In this document: one piece after another, positions 23,588-34,185 of the stretch | Layout of the letters: the number at the start of each line of letters is the position of its first letter | Numbering within the stretch: the first letter of the stretch is position 1 | DNA from: Gemmatimonadota bacterium | GTDB taxonomy: Bacteria > Gemmatimonadota > Gemmatimonadetes > Longimicrobiales > Gaopeijiaceae | Direction of reading: 5' to 3' | NCBI GenBank assembly: GCA_040882465.1 | Contig: JBBEBG010000036.1 | Span: 202,846 to 266,845, forward strand | Length of the DNA: 64,000 nt | Program-made: the position numbers and the translations under genes | The notes under the pieces: model-generated | What the model was told of the DNA's origin: nothing | The model's database searches: none | What the model saw: only the letters and a program-made list of their open reading frames with translations

Positions 23588-25306
23588 TCAGTTCGGGGTG
23601 GGTCCGTAGGTCGCCGTCGAAGGATTGCCGACCCCTCCATAGGTATAGAGGGACAGCCCGTATAGACTGAGGGCGTTCCCGGGAACGGGCCAGTGCAGCA
23701 GGGCGCCGTCCGGAAGTGTGCCCCATCCCCTCGATTCCGCATACCCACGCGCCACATCCATCACCGCATTTTCGATGACGATCTCATAGCGGAGGGCGGC
23801 AAAAAGCCCACCGCAGTCTCCATTGTCCAACCGGGGCACGCAGACACCCCCTGGGTTGGGAACGCCCGCCACGGTCACCGCGGGAAGCCCGGGATGCTCG
23901 GTCCCGAGAATCGTCCGTGGCCGGGTCCTCGTGACATTGATGAGGGGCACCGCGGCCGCGGCGTTGTTGGTTCGGAGAAACGCCTCTGCTCGCAGCAGCG
24001 TGTTCTCATCCACGGTGATGAGTCCATACTCACCGATGTCGTCGGCGTCGTCGTTCAGGTTGGAGATCCCATTCTCCAGGTGATGCCGCCGCCACTGGTA
24101 CGCCGAGAAAAGGTACGTGCCCCGCTCGGCGGTGAACCCATTGTCGTTCGCGTGATATACCGTGTACGACCCGTTCGAGGTGGGCGTCAACCCCGTGATC
24201 CGGCGGTCCGGCGTCTCGATGTTGAACCGGTCGCGCTGCGCAACTGGCGAGCCGATCCAGTTCTGGTATGCACCCGACTGATCGGCCGGGCCGATCGCCC
24301 GGTAGTCCCAGCGGTAGTTCTGTGTCCCGGTGGCCGAGTTGATGAATCGGGACATGAGCTGGCTTTCCCGGACCCCCTGGAGCTGGAACTCGTAGTCTCC
24401 GACCGCGTCGTTCAGCCCGTTGGCCGTGTACGCGAGCACACGGTCCCACGGCACGTCCGCGCGGTCCTGCGGGTTCCGCGACGAAAGCACGAGCAGGCGT
24501 GCGGCCAGAGTATTCGCCATCCGTATGAACTTGTCGTTCGAGATGGGCGTCGGTGACCCGAACCAGAACTGCGACTCCGGGAAGGCCGGATACTGCACAA
24601 CCGTCGGATTCGCCTGCGCGATCGAGATCGCCTCTTCGAGCGCGTCGATCGCCAATTCAACCACCACGTCATAATCGAAGAGGTGCTCGACGGCGACGTC
24701 CACCACCAACAGGGGGTCAGCGGGAAGCTCGACATCCTCCGGAAGGGCATGGAACTGATCGAACATCATCGCACCGTATCCCCACGCCCACCCCTGCATG
24801 AACTTCGCGAAGGCCCGGGCGCGTGGGGTCACGTCTACGTCGTCTTCCTCGATCTCGATTCCGCCGTCGAGGAACCGCAGCCCGTCGTAAGCGACGCTCG
24901 CGGTCTCGTTGACCCAGGCCCAGTAGTCGCGCGCGCCCTGTGGGCCGTTTCCGATCGAGAGAATCACCCCGTTGTCGTGGAGACCTCGGGGCTCTCGGAG
25001 TTCCTCCCAAAAGAGTTGGGTCGTGAGGCCCGACATCGTAGCCGTGGATTCGGAGGCCGCGACCGGCCATGCCGCCGTCGTCTGCTGGTCGTCGTGCAGC
25101 GCGTTCCACATCGTCGGATAAAACGCACCTCCGATGAACGCCTGGACGTCCTCCGCGTTTCCCGCCGCACGCGCAGCGTCCGCGTCGTTCAGGTTGGGTA
25201 TGTCCAATTCGAGGCACCCGGAGGCGCCCGCGAGAACCACGAGGGCCGCAATGAGGCGTGCGGCCCCCCTGCCCCTCGATCCCGTCGATCTATTTTTCTT
25301 CAGCAT
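23588..25306 (-). CDS. SusD/RagB-family outer-membrane lipoprotein
   Basis: SusD-like proteins are alpha-helical surface lipoproteins that capture substrate and lid a SusC transporter. This 572-residue protein has a lipobox ending at Cys31 (AGASGC), then LELDIPNLNDAD and EDVQAFIGGAF, which match the start of SusD folds. Helix-rich segments and a long variable C-terminal half follow. It is encoded 24 bases after the SusC gene on the same strand, the standard arrangement. No glycosidase or peptidase lies next to the pair, so the substrate is not indicated. Peptides are one possibility given the peptide-processing genes earlier in the window. Confidence 0.85.
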   Translation of the reverse strand: MLKKNRSTGSRGRGAARLIAALVVLAGASGCLELDIPNLNDADAARAAGNAEDVQAFIGGAFYPTMWNALHDDQQTTAAWPVAASESTATMSGLTTQLFWEELREPRGLHDNGVILSIGNGPQGARDYWAWVNETASVAYDGLRFLDGGIEIEEDDVDVTPRARAFAKFMQGWAWGYGAMMFDQFHALPEDVELPADPLLVVDVAVEHLFDYDVVVELAIDALEEAISIAQANPTVVQYPAFPESQFWFGSPTPISNDKFIRMANTLAARLLVLSSRNPQDRADVPWDRVLAYTANGLNDAVGDYEFQLQGVRESQLMSRFINSATGTQNYRWDYRAIGPADQSGAYQNWIGSPVAQRDRFNIETPDRRITGLTPTSNGSYTVYHANDNGFTAERGTYLFSAYQWRRHHLENGISNLNDDADDIGEYGLITVDENTLLRAEAFLRTNNAAAAVPLINVTRTRPRTILGTEHPGLPAVTVAGVPNPGGVCVPRLDNGDCGGLFAALRYEIVIENAVMDVARGYAESRGWGTLPDGALLHWPVPGNALSLYGLSLYTYGGVGNPSTATYGPTPN

Positions 25307-25330
25307 CGGATAGTCCTTGGGGTGTGGGGC

Positions 25331-28300
25331 TCAGAAGGTAATCTCGAACTCGGCCGTGAGCGTCCGCGTCGGCGGATAGTCGCTCGAATCCGAACTCGCC
25401 AACGAGTTGAGGTCGAAGCCGGTCTCCGGATCGAACCCGTCGTAGTTCGTCAGCGTGAAGACGTTTCGCACGATGAGGCCGAGGCGAATCGCCTCGATTC
25501 CCATCCCGCCGAGGCCGAACCGGCTGAGCGTGTTCTGGTTCATGTTGTAGCTCGCCGAGAGCGTCCTCATCTTCAGGTAGCTCGAGTCCTCGATCGTGTA
25601 GCTGTTGTCCCCGTCCACCGCCGCGCGGTAGTAGCTGATCGGCTTCTTCAGCTCGTCATCCTTCCCGGACTGATCCAGCTCCGGCGACGTCAGCCGGGTG
25701 TTCCGCATCATGTTCTGGAAGTGCCGGTTGTTGGTCTGGCCGCCGACGGACGCGTGAAGCGCCGCGTGGAAGGTGAACCCGCCCCACTGCACGTTGTTGA
25801 TCCACCCGAAGTTCGAGGGTGCACCCTCGCCGAGGAGCGTCCGGTGCGCGCCGCCGAGCTCGAGCCTTTCGTAGAACGGATCGCCCCACCCGTACGTCAC
25901 GCCGTTGACTTCCTTGGACGTGCCCCAGAGGTCGTCGTCGTCGCCGAGGATCCCATTCTCGCCGGCCCCTTCCCAGTAATGATTTCCTTCGCCCACCCAG
26001 ACGAGGAACCCTTCGTCGTTCACCTCGAACTGGTCGGCGATCGGAAGAAGGGAGCCGCCATGGTGCTGGTTCAGGGACTCCACGTCCTTGAGGAGCCAGC
26101 GGGAATAGATCCCGTAGACCGGGATGTCCACGCAGTTCCAGCGCCAGGACTGCGCGTAGCAGGGAATGTCCCACTCGCTGATCTTGGCGTTCGAATAGTC
26201 CGCCACGACCATGCTGGTCCAGTTCAGATTGGGCTGCTGGATGACCTGCGCCTCGAACTCGAACTCCGTCGTGTGCCCGGAAATCGTTCCGGCGTTCTGC
26301 CACTGGCTCGAATAGCCGGTGATCGCCGGGAGCGGCCCCGGATTGAGCTGGCCCTCCGTGGACTGTCTCGCATGCGTCAGCACGATCCCGAACCGGTCGG
26401 CGATGACCATGTTGAGCGAAAATTCGTGCTCCGTCGTGTGCTCGGGCGCGAGGTTCCGGTTGCCGAGCGTCGTCTTGGTCGGGATCCCGCCTGTCTGGGT
26501 CCACGTTTCGTATTGATTCGCGAACGAGGGACGGCCACCGGCGGTCCCCCGCGCCACGCTGATCTTGAGCTCGTCGATCAGGTCCACGTTGAACCAATCT
26601 TCCTGTGAGATGCGCCAGGCGCCGGCGACCCGGTAGTAGTTGTGCCACCGGTTGTCGGGCCCGAAGAGGGAGCTTCCGTCCCGCCGCCCCAGGACGCTGA
26701 AGATGTACTTCCCGGCGTAGTCGAAGGCGGTGTCCCACAGGTACCCGATCGAGTGAATATCTCGCTCTTCCGAGGTGGCGTTCCGGTCCTCCGGCGCGAC
26801 GTTCGAGAGCTGCGGAACGCCGAAAAGGATGAAGTCTACCCCGTCGCGGGCGGCCTCGAGGCTTCGGTCGGCCTCCATGATCCCGCGGACCGTCGTCCGG
26901 ACGTTCAGCTGTCCGAAGTCCCGCATCAGGGTGAGGGACCCTTCCGCGTTCCACGCCTCATCGAGGTCGTCGTCGAAGTGGATCTCGCCGTCGAGAAGGT
27001 CCTCGTCGCCGATGTCGCCGGGCGTTCCCTTGGGTACGTATTCAACCTGATGGGAGTCGCCCCGGTCGTACCCGACGTTTCCGGAGGCGCGGAACCAGGA
27101 GAGTGGGGTCCAAGTTAGAGAAAGGTTCGCGAGCGTCCGCGAGCCGCGCGTCAGATCCGAGCGAGTCGCGAACTCCCAAAGCGGGTTCTGTACGCCGAGC
27201 CCACCCGGGTCCTGCACGTAGTTCCCCTCGGCATCCTGGATGCTGAAGTCCACGTCCCGCGGAGCGTTCAGAATTTCGTCGAAGGCGCCGGATCCCTGGT
27301 TGTCCCTTCGGTCCCTCGAATTGAAGAAGGAGACGCCGACGCTCAGGTCGTCATGGAAGCGGTGGTCCAGGTTGATCCGGATGGACGAGCGGCGGTAGCC
27401 GGCGGAACCGATCAGCGACCCCTTGTCGTCGTTGTGCGCGAGGCTGAGCGAGAAGTTCGTCTCCGCCGAGTTCCCGGTCACCTGGAAGTTCTGGCTCATG
27501 TACTGCCCGCCCTGCGTGATCGCGCCGACGTTGTCGTAGATGGGACCCGGATACGGGTTGTCCAGGAAGGACCGGGCGTCGGCCGGACGGACGCGGGCGG
27601 CACGATCCACGACCGTCACCCCGTCCGCGAGCGTGTACTCCGTCCCGGCCGCGTTCATGTAGTAGGCGTGGCTGTTGTTCAGATCCGGAGTCCTCAGGTT
27701 CTGGCTGACCCCGAACTCCGTCCGGGCCGTGAACCGCGTCTGCCCGATCCCGAGCGCCTGGCCGCGGGCCGTCGTGATCGAGATGACGCCTGAGGCCGCG
27801 CGCGAGCCGTAGAGCGACGACGCCGCCGCGCCCCGGATCACCTCCATGCTTTCGATATCCATGCTCTCGAGATCCACCGTCCCGGGGACCCCTTCACCGC
27901 TGAGAATGACGCCATCCACCACGACGAGGGGCGATCCGCCTCCACGAAGGCTCGTCGGCGTCCGGAGCATGATCGAGACGCCGCTCCCCGGACCCGTATT
28001 GTTCCGATTGATGCGAACTCCGGCGACCCGGCCGGCGAGGTTCTCGATGGCACCCGAAGAACCACCGACCGTGACGGGCATCATTTCACGGGTCACCCGC
28101 GCCACCGCGATCGGCGACCGGACCCCTTCAACCGGGTCCACCAGTCCCGTGGCCACGATCCCCTGGAGCGCGAGCGCCTGTGGCGCCATGGCCAGGTTGA
28201 GTGTCGTGGCGGCACCGGCCGTCACGGTCACATCCCCCTGCCGCACCTGGCTGTACCCGAGGCGCTGCGCCACCACCGAATGCGTGCCGGCAGGCACGTT

Positions 28301-28522
28301 TTCGATGGCGAAGGAGCCGTCCGCGCCACCCACCGTTCCGACGCCGGCGCCCTCTACGAAGACCTGCACGGATGCGAGCGGTCCACCGCTCTGCGCATCG
28401 GTGACCGTACCGACGATACGGCCGGTCTGCTGAGCCTGGGTCTCCATGGGGATCGCGACGGCCAACGCCGTCAGGCAAATCATCCCCCAAGACCATCCTG
28501 CCCTTACATGACGCGGAGCCAT
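25331..28522 (-). CDS. SusC/RagA-type TonB-linked outer-membrane transporter
   Basis: The 1063-residue protein has a signal peptide ending at about residue 30. A carboxypeptidase-regulatory-like domain follows (about 34-115, beginning GRIVGTVTDAQSGGPL). The TonB plug (about 130-260) contains PLVVVDGVIL, SMEVIRGAAASSLYGSRAA and GVISITTARG. The remainder is a 22-stranded-type barrel ending in AEFEITF. It imports oligomers across the outer membrane using TonB energy together with the SusD partner downstream. The ATG at 28522 is five bases after a strong AGGAGGT; a GTG two codons upstream overlaps that site and is unlikely. A 600-base leader region precedes it. Confidence 0.95.
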   Translation of the reverse strand: MAPRHVRAGWSWGMICLTALAVAIPMETQAQQTGRIVGTVTDAQSGGPLASVQVFVEGAGVGTVGGADGSFAIENVPAGTHSVVAQRLGYSQVRQGDVTVTAGAATTLNLAMAPQALALQGIVATGLVDPVEGVRSPIAVARVTREMMPVTVGGSSGAIENLAGRVAGVRINRNNTGPGSGVSIMLRTPTSLRGGGSPLVVVDGVILSGEGVPGTVDLESMDIESMEVIRGAAASSLYGSRAASGVISITTARGQALGIGQTRFTARTEFGVSQNLRTPDLNNSHAYYMNAAGTEYTLADGVTVVDRAARVRPADARSFLDNPYPGPIYDNVGAITQGGQYMSQNFQVTGNSAETNFSLSLAHNDDKGSLIGSAGYRRSSIRINLDHRFHDDLSVGVSFFNSRDRRDNQGSGAFDEILNAPRDVDFSIQDAEGNYVQDPGGLGVQNPLWEFATRSDLTRGSRTLANLSLTWTPLSWFRASGNVGYDRGDSHQVEYVPKGTPGDIGDEDLLDGEIHFDDDLDEAWNAEGSLTLMRDFGQLNVRTTVRGIMEADRSLEAARDGVDFILFGVPQLSNVAPEDRNATSEERDIHSIGYLWDTAFDYAGKYIFSVLGRRDGSSLFGPDNRWHNYYRVAGAWRISQEDWFNVDLIDELKISVARGTAGGRPSFANQYETWTQTGGIPTKTTLGNRNLAPEHTTEHEFSLNMVIADRFGIVLTHARQSTEGQLNPGPLPAITGYSSQWQNAGTISGHTTEFEFEAQVIQQPNLNWTSMVVADYSNAKISEWDIPCYAQSWRWNCVDIPVYGIYSRWLLKDVESLNQHHGGSLLPIADQFEVNDEGFLVWVGEGNHYWEGAGENGILGDDDDLWGTSKEVNGVTYGWGDPFYERLELGGAHRTLLGEGAPSNFGWINNVQWGGFTFHAALHASVGGQTNNRHFQNMMRNTRLTSPELDQSGKDDELKKPISYYRAAVDGDNSYTIEDSSYLKMRTLSASYNMNQNTLSRFGLGGMGIEAIRLGLIVRNVFTLTNYDGFDPETGFDLNSLASSDSSDYPPTRTLTAEFEITF

Positions 28523-29132
28523 GTACACCTCCTGTTGAGACAGTAGCGGACGATCACTTCACCACTGACAACCGGGCCGAGCCACGCCCGACAAAAGCCA
28601 GTGTACTTCGGGGGCCCGGGTCCCAAGAGGACGCCGAGCCGACCACACTGGAAAGTACAAAGAACGTGGGACCGAAGCGGCGAGCGAAAAGCGCTCGCGC
28701 GTGCGGACCCACGAAAATCCATGAAGAACTGGAAGCAAAGCGCGTTCCACCCGTGCTTACCTCCCGCCGCTGGCAGGCAATTACCTGTGTTGCGTTCGAT
28801 TTAGGGGACCGGTCGCCTGGTCGAGGCGAGCGGGCCCTCAAGGGGGTCGTCCCTACGCGGGGGTGGGGAGGCGACCCGGATCTTACATTTCTGTAGGTCT
28901 CTTGCCGCATTGTACGCCTACGTAACTCTCCATGCAATGTCGCCAGGCCCGCTCGGTTGCCCTGTCGCGTCATCCGGTCCGGTTTGGGTCGCCCGGCCAT
29001 CCCCGGGAGGGGATCGTCTCGCCGGCGTTCTGTTACGTATGGAGGTCATAATTGTCTCCCAAGCCGCCATTGGCAAGTCACGCGTTTTCCATCCCCTCGT
29101 CTCGGGGCCCTCGCGACCGCGGCGGCGCCCCG
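28523..29132. other. Long intergenic region upstream of the SusC operon
   Basis: About 610 bases carry no gene I can support. A hairpin with seven-base arms (28680-28686 and 28692-28698) and the inverted repeat CAGG-N6-CCTG (28774-28787) stand out. The region is less GC-rich in places than its neighbours and must contain the SusC promoter, but no convincing -35/-10 pair was found. The length suggests regulation by a bound factor or a structured leader. Confidence 0.5.
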
Positions 29133-30128
29133 TCAGGGAAGGAGGCGCACGGTGCGCCCTCCCCCCGGATCCGAAGCGGCCGGGAGCTCCATCCGCGAGC
29201 CGGACTCGTGGGGTCCCGTGAAGGACCCAAGGTTGTGGGAGAGGACCTCGATCGTGTACTCGGAGAAGAGATCCACGGGAAGTCCCAGGGGTGAGAATTC
29301 GAAGCTTCGAGCGCTCCCGTCCGTCAGGGTGAACGTCTGGAACGCGGCACACTCGTCCCAGCAGACGCGGACCTGAAATCCGTCCGGATCGTCGAGCAAC
29401 TCCCAGGCGACAGGCACCAATTGGTCCGGGGAGTAGGTGGCGTCGTCCGCCGGCGCCGTCAGAACGGGCGTGAGCGGAATCTCGCCGGTGCCGACGACGA
29501 GTGACTCCCCGACCACCGCCTCGACCGTCATGATCGTGCCGGCGGCGGGCGCGTCCGCGAGATCGCCGGCGTACACGCCGTCTCCTATATGCGTAAGCGA
29601 AGTCCCCTCGACCCGAACCTCGGCTCCTTCGATGCCGACGGTCCTTCGCGTGACCCTCACTTGTTGGCCGGCGCGCCCCACCCCCCATCCCTCGACGAGG
29701 TAGTGGGCCTCCGGCGCGACGTCGGCCACGGCCGAGCGGGCGCTTTCGGCCCCGAAGCTCTCCGCGGACACCGCGAAGTAGTAAGTGGTGCCATTGGTCA
29801 GCCCCCGGGCCACGTATTCCAGGGCTGTCGGGAAGGGCCCCGCGATCTTCACGAGACTCTGTGGCGATGTCCCCTGGAAGACGTTGAAGGCGTGCCCCTG
29901 GTTGGGCAGGTACACGACATCGTCCCAGGTGAGCAAGACTTCTTCATCCCCGGCCTGGACCATGAGACCGCCGGGAGTCGGTGGGGCATTCGGATTGATC
30001 GAGAGCAGGGGCTCGTCGCACCCCGTCGCGAGGAGGGCGATCCCCACGAAGGGGGCGGGGGCCCACCGGCGCCGACCCGGCCGGCGCGGGGCGGCGGTCT
30101 CGGTCGGAATTCGCTTCGTCCCTTCCAT
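29133..30128 (-). CDS. Lipoprotein with fibronectin type III domain
   Basis: The 331-residue product has a lipobox ending at Cys37 (LLATGCDE) after an arginine/proline-rich n-region. Residues about 48-140 look like a fibronectin type III domain: PPTPGGLMVQ opens it, VLLTWDDV is the core strand and TNGTTYYFAVSAES the conserved tyrosine strand. Further beta-rich segments follow (VRVTRRTVGIEG, and a strand-rich C-terminus from about 215). Its role is unknown; such lipoproteins often mediate binding at the cell surface. It lies 82 bases after secA on the same strand and may share its transcript. Confidence 0.7.
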   Translation of the reverse strand: MEGTKRIPTETAAPRRPGRRRWAPAPFVGIALLATGCDEPLLSINPNAPPTPGGLMVQAGDEEVLLTWDDVVYLPNQGHAFNVFQGTSPQSLVKIAGPFPTALEYVARGLTNGTTYYFAVSAESFGAESARSAVADVAPEAHYLVEGWGVGRAGQQVRVTRRTVGIEGAEVRVEGTSLTHIGDGVYAGDLADAPAAGTIMTVEAVVGESLVVGTGEIPLTPVLTAPADDATYSPDQLVPVAWELLDDPDGFQVRVCWDECAAFQTFTLTDGSARSFEFSPLGLPVDLFSEYTIEVLSHNLGSFTGPHESGSRMELPAASDPGGGRTVRLLP

Positions 30129-30210
30129 GGCTTCTCCGGCGCTCGGCGCAAATCAGGGGAATCGGGAGCCGGATCCTGGAGGGACCTCGAGCAGTGAGGG
30201 CCTTCCCCTC

Positions 30211-33200
30211 CTAGCCGGCGCTCCCGTGGCACTTCTTGTACTTCTTCCCGCTCCCGCACGGGCACGGGTCGTTTCGTCCGGGCTCCGCCGTGGCCGTCAC
30301 GGGAAGCTGCGGGCGCGCCTCGCCCCGGTTCGTCTGGAGCCGCGCCGGATCGTCGGGCCCCATGGCCCTCGCGGTCGCGGCGACCCCCACCGAATCGAGC
30401 CGGACCGCACCACCCCGCCCTCCCCTCGCGGCCGTGCCGGTGACCCCCGTGTCCGGGGCCGCATCCGGTCCCGTGTATTGGAGCCGCTGCGGGACGCGGC
30501 CCCGAACCGGCGGGGGTTGTCCGAGCTGCGCCCGGTAAAAGAGGCTCGTGACGGTCTTTCGGATGTCCGTCATGAGGTCCACGAACATGTCGTAGGCCTC
30601 TTTTTTGTACTCGACGAGGGGATCCTTCTGTCCCCAGCCGCGGAAGCTGATGGAGGCCTTGAGCGAGTCGAGATCGAAGAGATGGTCCTTCCACTTGTCG
30701 TCGAGGACCGAAAGGAGGATCCATCCCTCCAGCTTCTCGGCATGTTCGCCGAAGCTCTGGAGCTTCGCCTCGAACTGCTCGCGGGCCGCCGTGAGGACGG
30801 CCTCGCGGACCTCCTCCGCATCCACGAAGTCCCCTACGCTTCCTTCCTGGTCGGGGAGGACAGGCACCTGAAGGAGGAAATCGGTCAGAAGCCGGCGCCG
30901 GAGGGCGGCGAGCTCCCAACTCTCCGGGTGCGAGCCGTCGGCCGCGTATTCGTCCACCACGGCTTCGATCGCCGTATCGATCATCTCCCAGATTTCGCCG
31001 ACGAGATCCCCGCCGCCTTCGAGCGCGAAGAGGCGGAGGTCGTAGATGACCTCGCGCTGCTGGTTCATCACGTCGTCGTAATCGAGCAGTCGCTTCCGGG
31101 CCTCGAAGTTGTTCCCCTCGACCCGCTTCTGCGCCCGCTCGATGGACCGGGTGACGAGGCCGTGGGTGATCACTTCCCCCTCTTCCGCGCCCATCTTCTC
31201 CATCGCCGACGCGATTCGCTCCGACCCGAAGAGACGCATGAGGTCGTCTTCGAGGGAGAGGAAGAACTGGCTCGCGCCCGGATCGCCCTGGCGTCCAGCT
31301 CGTCCACGGAGCTGCCGGTCGATCCGGCGGGACTCGTGCCGCTCCGACCCCAGGATGTGGAGCCCGCCCATCTCGATCTCGAAGTCGTCCGGCTTCTCGG
31401 TGAGATCGGCCCAGAGGTTGGGATCCACCGGAGCGAGCTCTTCGAGATCGAGACCGCGCGCCTTCGCCCAACCGACGGTGCGCGATTCGACCACCCCCTT
31501 CCCCAGCTTGATGTCGGTTCCGCGGCCCGCCATGTTGGTGGCGATCGTGACCGCGCTCGGGCGCCCGGCCTCCGCCACGATGTCCGCTTCGCGCTTGTGC
31601 TGCTTCGCGTTCAGGACGTTGTGCGTGATGCCGCGCCGCTTCAGCATCCGCGACATGGTCTCGGACACCTCGACGTTGGTCGTCCCCACCAGGACGGGAA
31701 GCTCCATCTTGTTGAGGCGCACCACCTCGTCCATCAGGGCGTTGTACTTCTCCCTCTTCGTCTTGAAGATGAGGTCATTGCGGTCGTCCCGGATCACGGG
31801 GCGATTGGTGGGAATCACGAGAACGTCCAGAGTGTAGATCTGGTGGAATTCGTTCTCTTCGGTTTCCGCCGTACCCGTCATCCCCGCGAGCTTGTCGTAC
31901 ATCCGGAAGTAGTTCTGGATCGTGACGGTGGCGAGCGTCTGGGTCTCCCCGCGAACTTCGACTCCCTCCTTCGCCTCCACCGCCTGGTGTAGCCCGTCGC
32001 TCCACCGGCGGCCGACCATCTGGCGGCCCGTGAACTCGTCCACGATCACGACCTGTCCGTCCTCCCCGATGATGTACTGCTCGTCCTTCTGAAAGAGGGC
32101 GTACGCTTTGAGGAGCTGGTGGATGACGTGCATCCGTTCGCTCTTGCTCGCGTACTCCGCCTCCAACTTGGCGATGCTGTCGCGTTTTTCGCCGGCGGTG
32201 AGATCTTCGTCCTCCTGGATCCGCCCGATTGCCTCCGAAAGGTCCGGAATGAGGAAGGCGTCCGCGTCGTCCGGGCTCAGCTGGTCTATCCCCCGGTCCG
32301 AGAGGTGGACGTTGTGTCCCTTCTCGTCCATCGCGAAGAGAAGGTATTCGTCCAGCTCGTGGAGCCGTTTCTCGCGCATGAGGTCGGCCTCGGCCTTCTG
32401 CACGAGCATCTGGAGGGACGGGTCGTCCGAAAACATCTTGACGAGCCGCCGGTGCTTCGGTGTTCCGCGCTTCACGGAGAGAAGGTTTTGCGAGGCCGTC
32501 CATTCGTCCCCCGCCTCTAGCGCGGTTTCAGCGTCCGCGATCAGCTTCGAGGCGATCTCCATTTGCTCACGGTAGAGCTTCCCCACGAGGGGTTGGAACT
32601 GGCGATAGACCGTCTCCGTGTTCCGGCTCGCCGGGCCCGAGATGATGAGCGGAGTTCGCGCTTCGTCAATGAGGATGGAGTCCACTTCGTCGATGATCGC
32701 GTACCGGTGCCCGCGCTGGACCCGCCGGTCCAGCGAATGGACCATGTTGTCGCGGAGATAGTCGAAGCCGTATTCGTTGTTCGTTCCGTAGGTGATGTCG
32801 GCGCGATACGCGCCGCGCCGCTCTTCGCTCCCTGGCTGGTGAAGGTCTATGACCCCGACCTCCATGCCCAGCACCCGGTAGACGTTCCCCATCCACTGGG
32901 CGTCGCGCTCGGCCAGGTAGGAGTTCACCGTGACGAGGTGGGAGCCTCGGCCCGCGAGCGCGTTCAGGTACAGCGGCATCGTGGCGGCGAGGGTCTTTCC
33001 CTCCCCCGTCGCCATCTCGGTCGCGGTTCCCTGGTGGAGCGCGATCGCGCCGACGAGCTGCACATCGTAGGGGACCATGTCCCAGACGAGCGGTTGCCCG
33101 GTGACCACGACCTCCCGGCCGACCAGCCTCCGGCACGCCGCCTTGACCGCCGCGAACGCTTCGGGGAGGAGCTCGTCGAGCGCCGCATCGAGCGTGTCGT

Positions 33201-33489
33201 TCAGCTCGGCGTCGAGCTCCTGGATGCGCACGGCGAGGGCTTCCCGCTCGGCCAGGTCCGACGATTGGGCTTTTTCATGGCGGGCCGCGCGGAGCTGCTC
33301 CTCGACGGAGGCGGTCCGCTCGGCGACGTAGGCGCGAAACTCCGCGGTCTTTCCCTGGAGCTCGTCGTCGGAGAGGGCGGAAAACTCCTCGGCGAGCTGG
33401 TTGATCTCGTCCACGAGCGGCTGGAGCTTGCGCACCTCCCGCTCGTGCTGGGAGCCGACGACCTTCTTTAAAAGCGACTTTAGGTTCAT
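30211..33489 (-). CDS. secA: Preprotein translocase ATPase SecA
   Basis: SecA drives proteins through SecYEG using ATP. The 1092-residue protein shows Walker A MATGEGKT (159-166), the DEAD-type [18 protein letters not shown] segment, FGSERI and the C-terminal zinc motif CPC...CH (Cys1076, Cys1078, Cys1087, His1088) used for SecB and lipid contact. It is longer than the roughly 900 residues common in proteobacteria. About 50 extra residues precede Walker A as a charged helical stretch (about 60-110), and another helical insert lies between Walker B and the substrate-binding region. The ATG at 33489 is preceded by AAGGG very close by, so the ribosome-binding site is weak. nadD and the BamD-like gene lie upstream. 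Confidence 0.97.
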   Translation of the reverse strand: MNLKSLLKKVVGSQHEREVRKLQPLVDEINQLAEEFSALSDDELQGKTAEFRAYVAERTASVEEQLRAARHEKAQSSDLAEREALAVRIQELDAELNDTLDAALDELLPEAFAAVKAACRRLVGREVVVTGQPLVWDMVPYDVQLVGAIALHQGTATEMATGEGKTLAATMPLYLNALAGRGSHLVTVNSYLAERDAQWMGNVYRVLGMEVGVIDLHQPGSEERRGAYRADITYGTNNEYGFDYLRDNMVHSLDRRVQRGHRYAIIDEVDSILIDEARTPLIISGPASRNTETVYRQFQPLVGKLYREQMEIASKLIADAETALEAGDEWTASQNLLSVKRGTPKHRRLVKMFSDDPSLQMLVQKAEADLMREKRLHELDEYLLFAMDEKGHNVHLSDRGIDQLSPDDADAFLIPDLSEAIGRIQEDEDLTAGEKRDSIAKLEAEYASKSERMHVIHQLLKAYALFQKDEQYIIGEDGQVVIVDEFTGRQMVGRRWSDGLHQAVEAKEGVEVRGETQTLATVTIQNYFRMYDKLAGMTGTAETEENEFHQIYTLDVLVIPTNRPVIRDDRNDLIFKTKREKYNALMDEVVRLNKMELPVLVGTTNVEVSETMSRMLKRRGITHNVLNAKQHKREADIVAEAGRPSAVTIATNMAGRGTDIKLGKGVVESRTVGWAKARGLDLEELAPVDPNLWADLTEKPDDFEIEMGGLHILGSERHESRRIDRQLRGRAGRQGDPGASQFFLSLEDDLMRLFGSERIASAMEKMGAEEGEVITHGLVTRSIERAQKRVEGNNFEARKRLLDYDDVMNQQREVIYDLRLFALEGGGDLVGEIWEMIDTAIEAVVDEYAADGSHPESWELAALRRRLLTDFLLQVPVLPDQEGSVGDFVDAEEVREAVLTAAREQFEAKLQSFGEHAEKLEGWILLSVLDDKWKDHLFDLDSLKASISFRGWGQKDPLVEYKKEAYDMFVDLMTDIRKTVTSLFYRAQLGQPPPVRGRVPQRLQYTGPDAAPDTGVTGTAARGGRGGAVRLDSVGVAATARAMGPDDPARLQTNRGEARPQLPVTATAEPGRNDPCPCGSGKKYKKCHGSAG

Positions 33490-33568
33490 AACCCTTGAAA
33501 GTTACCGCTGGCCCCCCTTTCCCGGCAGGGCAACGCCTTTGATGCCCGGGCGGCGGGGCCTTCGTCCT

Positions 33569-34180
33569 TCAACGGTACAGCGACTTCGCCTCGATGATCC
33601 GCCCCACGGGGTCGGGCACGAGGAAGCGGATGGAGCGGCGGGCGCGAACCCGCTCGCGCACCAGTGTGGAGGACACGTCCAACCGCGTGACCGGGATCTC
33701 GAGGAAGGCCGGAGGTGGCCCGTCCCCGAGTTCCGGGAGGCTTTCCGAGGGGCGCTCGCCGTCCCTGGTGAGAACCGCGATCCGGGCCAGGCGCACGATC
33801 TCGCGCGGTTCCTTCCAGCGTCCGAAGGCCCGCCACTGGTCCACCCCGAGGATGAGCGTGATCTCCGTGTCCGGCTCGGAGGTGGCCATCTCGGCGAGGG
33901 TGTCCACGGTGTACGAGGGAGCCGAACGCCGAAGCTCGAGATCGCTCACCCTGAGGCGGGGGTATCCCTCGACCGCGCCCCGTACCATGTCCAGGCGCAC
34001 TTCCGCGGGAGTCAGCGTTGCGTCCGGCTTGTGGGGAGAGCGGAGCGCCGGAACGAAAATGAGGAGGTCGAGTTCCAGAGTCTCGAGCGCTTCGATTCCC
34101 GTGACGAGGTGACCGACGTGGATCGGGTCGTAGGTCCCCCCGAAGACTCCGGCCTTCCGAGGCCGCTGGCCCACCGGCAT
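33569..34180 (-). CDS. nadD: Nicotinate-nucleotide adenylyltransferase
   Basis: NadD joins nicotinate mononucleotide and ATP to form deamido-NAD. The 203-residue protein has the nucleotidyltransferase motif GVFGGTYDPIHVGH (11-24) and the second signature SSTLVRERVR near residue 175. Length and motifs fit the family. The frame extends upstream into the preceding gene, but the ATG at 34180 lies five bases after that gene's stop and yields the standard N-terminus. It is the middle member of a minus-strand run with the BamD-like gene and secA. Confidence 0.93.
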   Translation of the reverse strand: MPVGQRPRKAGVFGGTYDPIHVGHLVTGIEALETLELDLLIFVPALRSPHKPDATLTPAEVRLDMVRGAVEGYPRLRVSDLELRRSAPSYTVDTLAEMATSEPDTEITLILGVDQWRAFGRWKEPREIVRLARIAVLTRDGERPSESLPELGDGPPPAFLEIPVTRLDVSSTLVRERVRARRSIRFLVPDPVGRIIEAKSLYR

Positions 34181-34185
34181 CCCGG

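Noticed and set aside
24683..26608. 641-codon plus-strand frame opposite SusD/SusC
   Set aside because: Val/Arg/Asp-rich shadow without domains; the opposite strand encodes well-supported SusD and SusC proteins.
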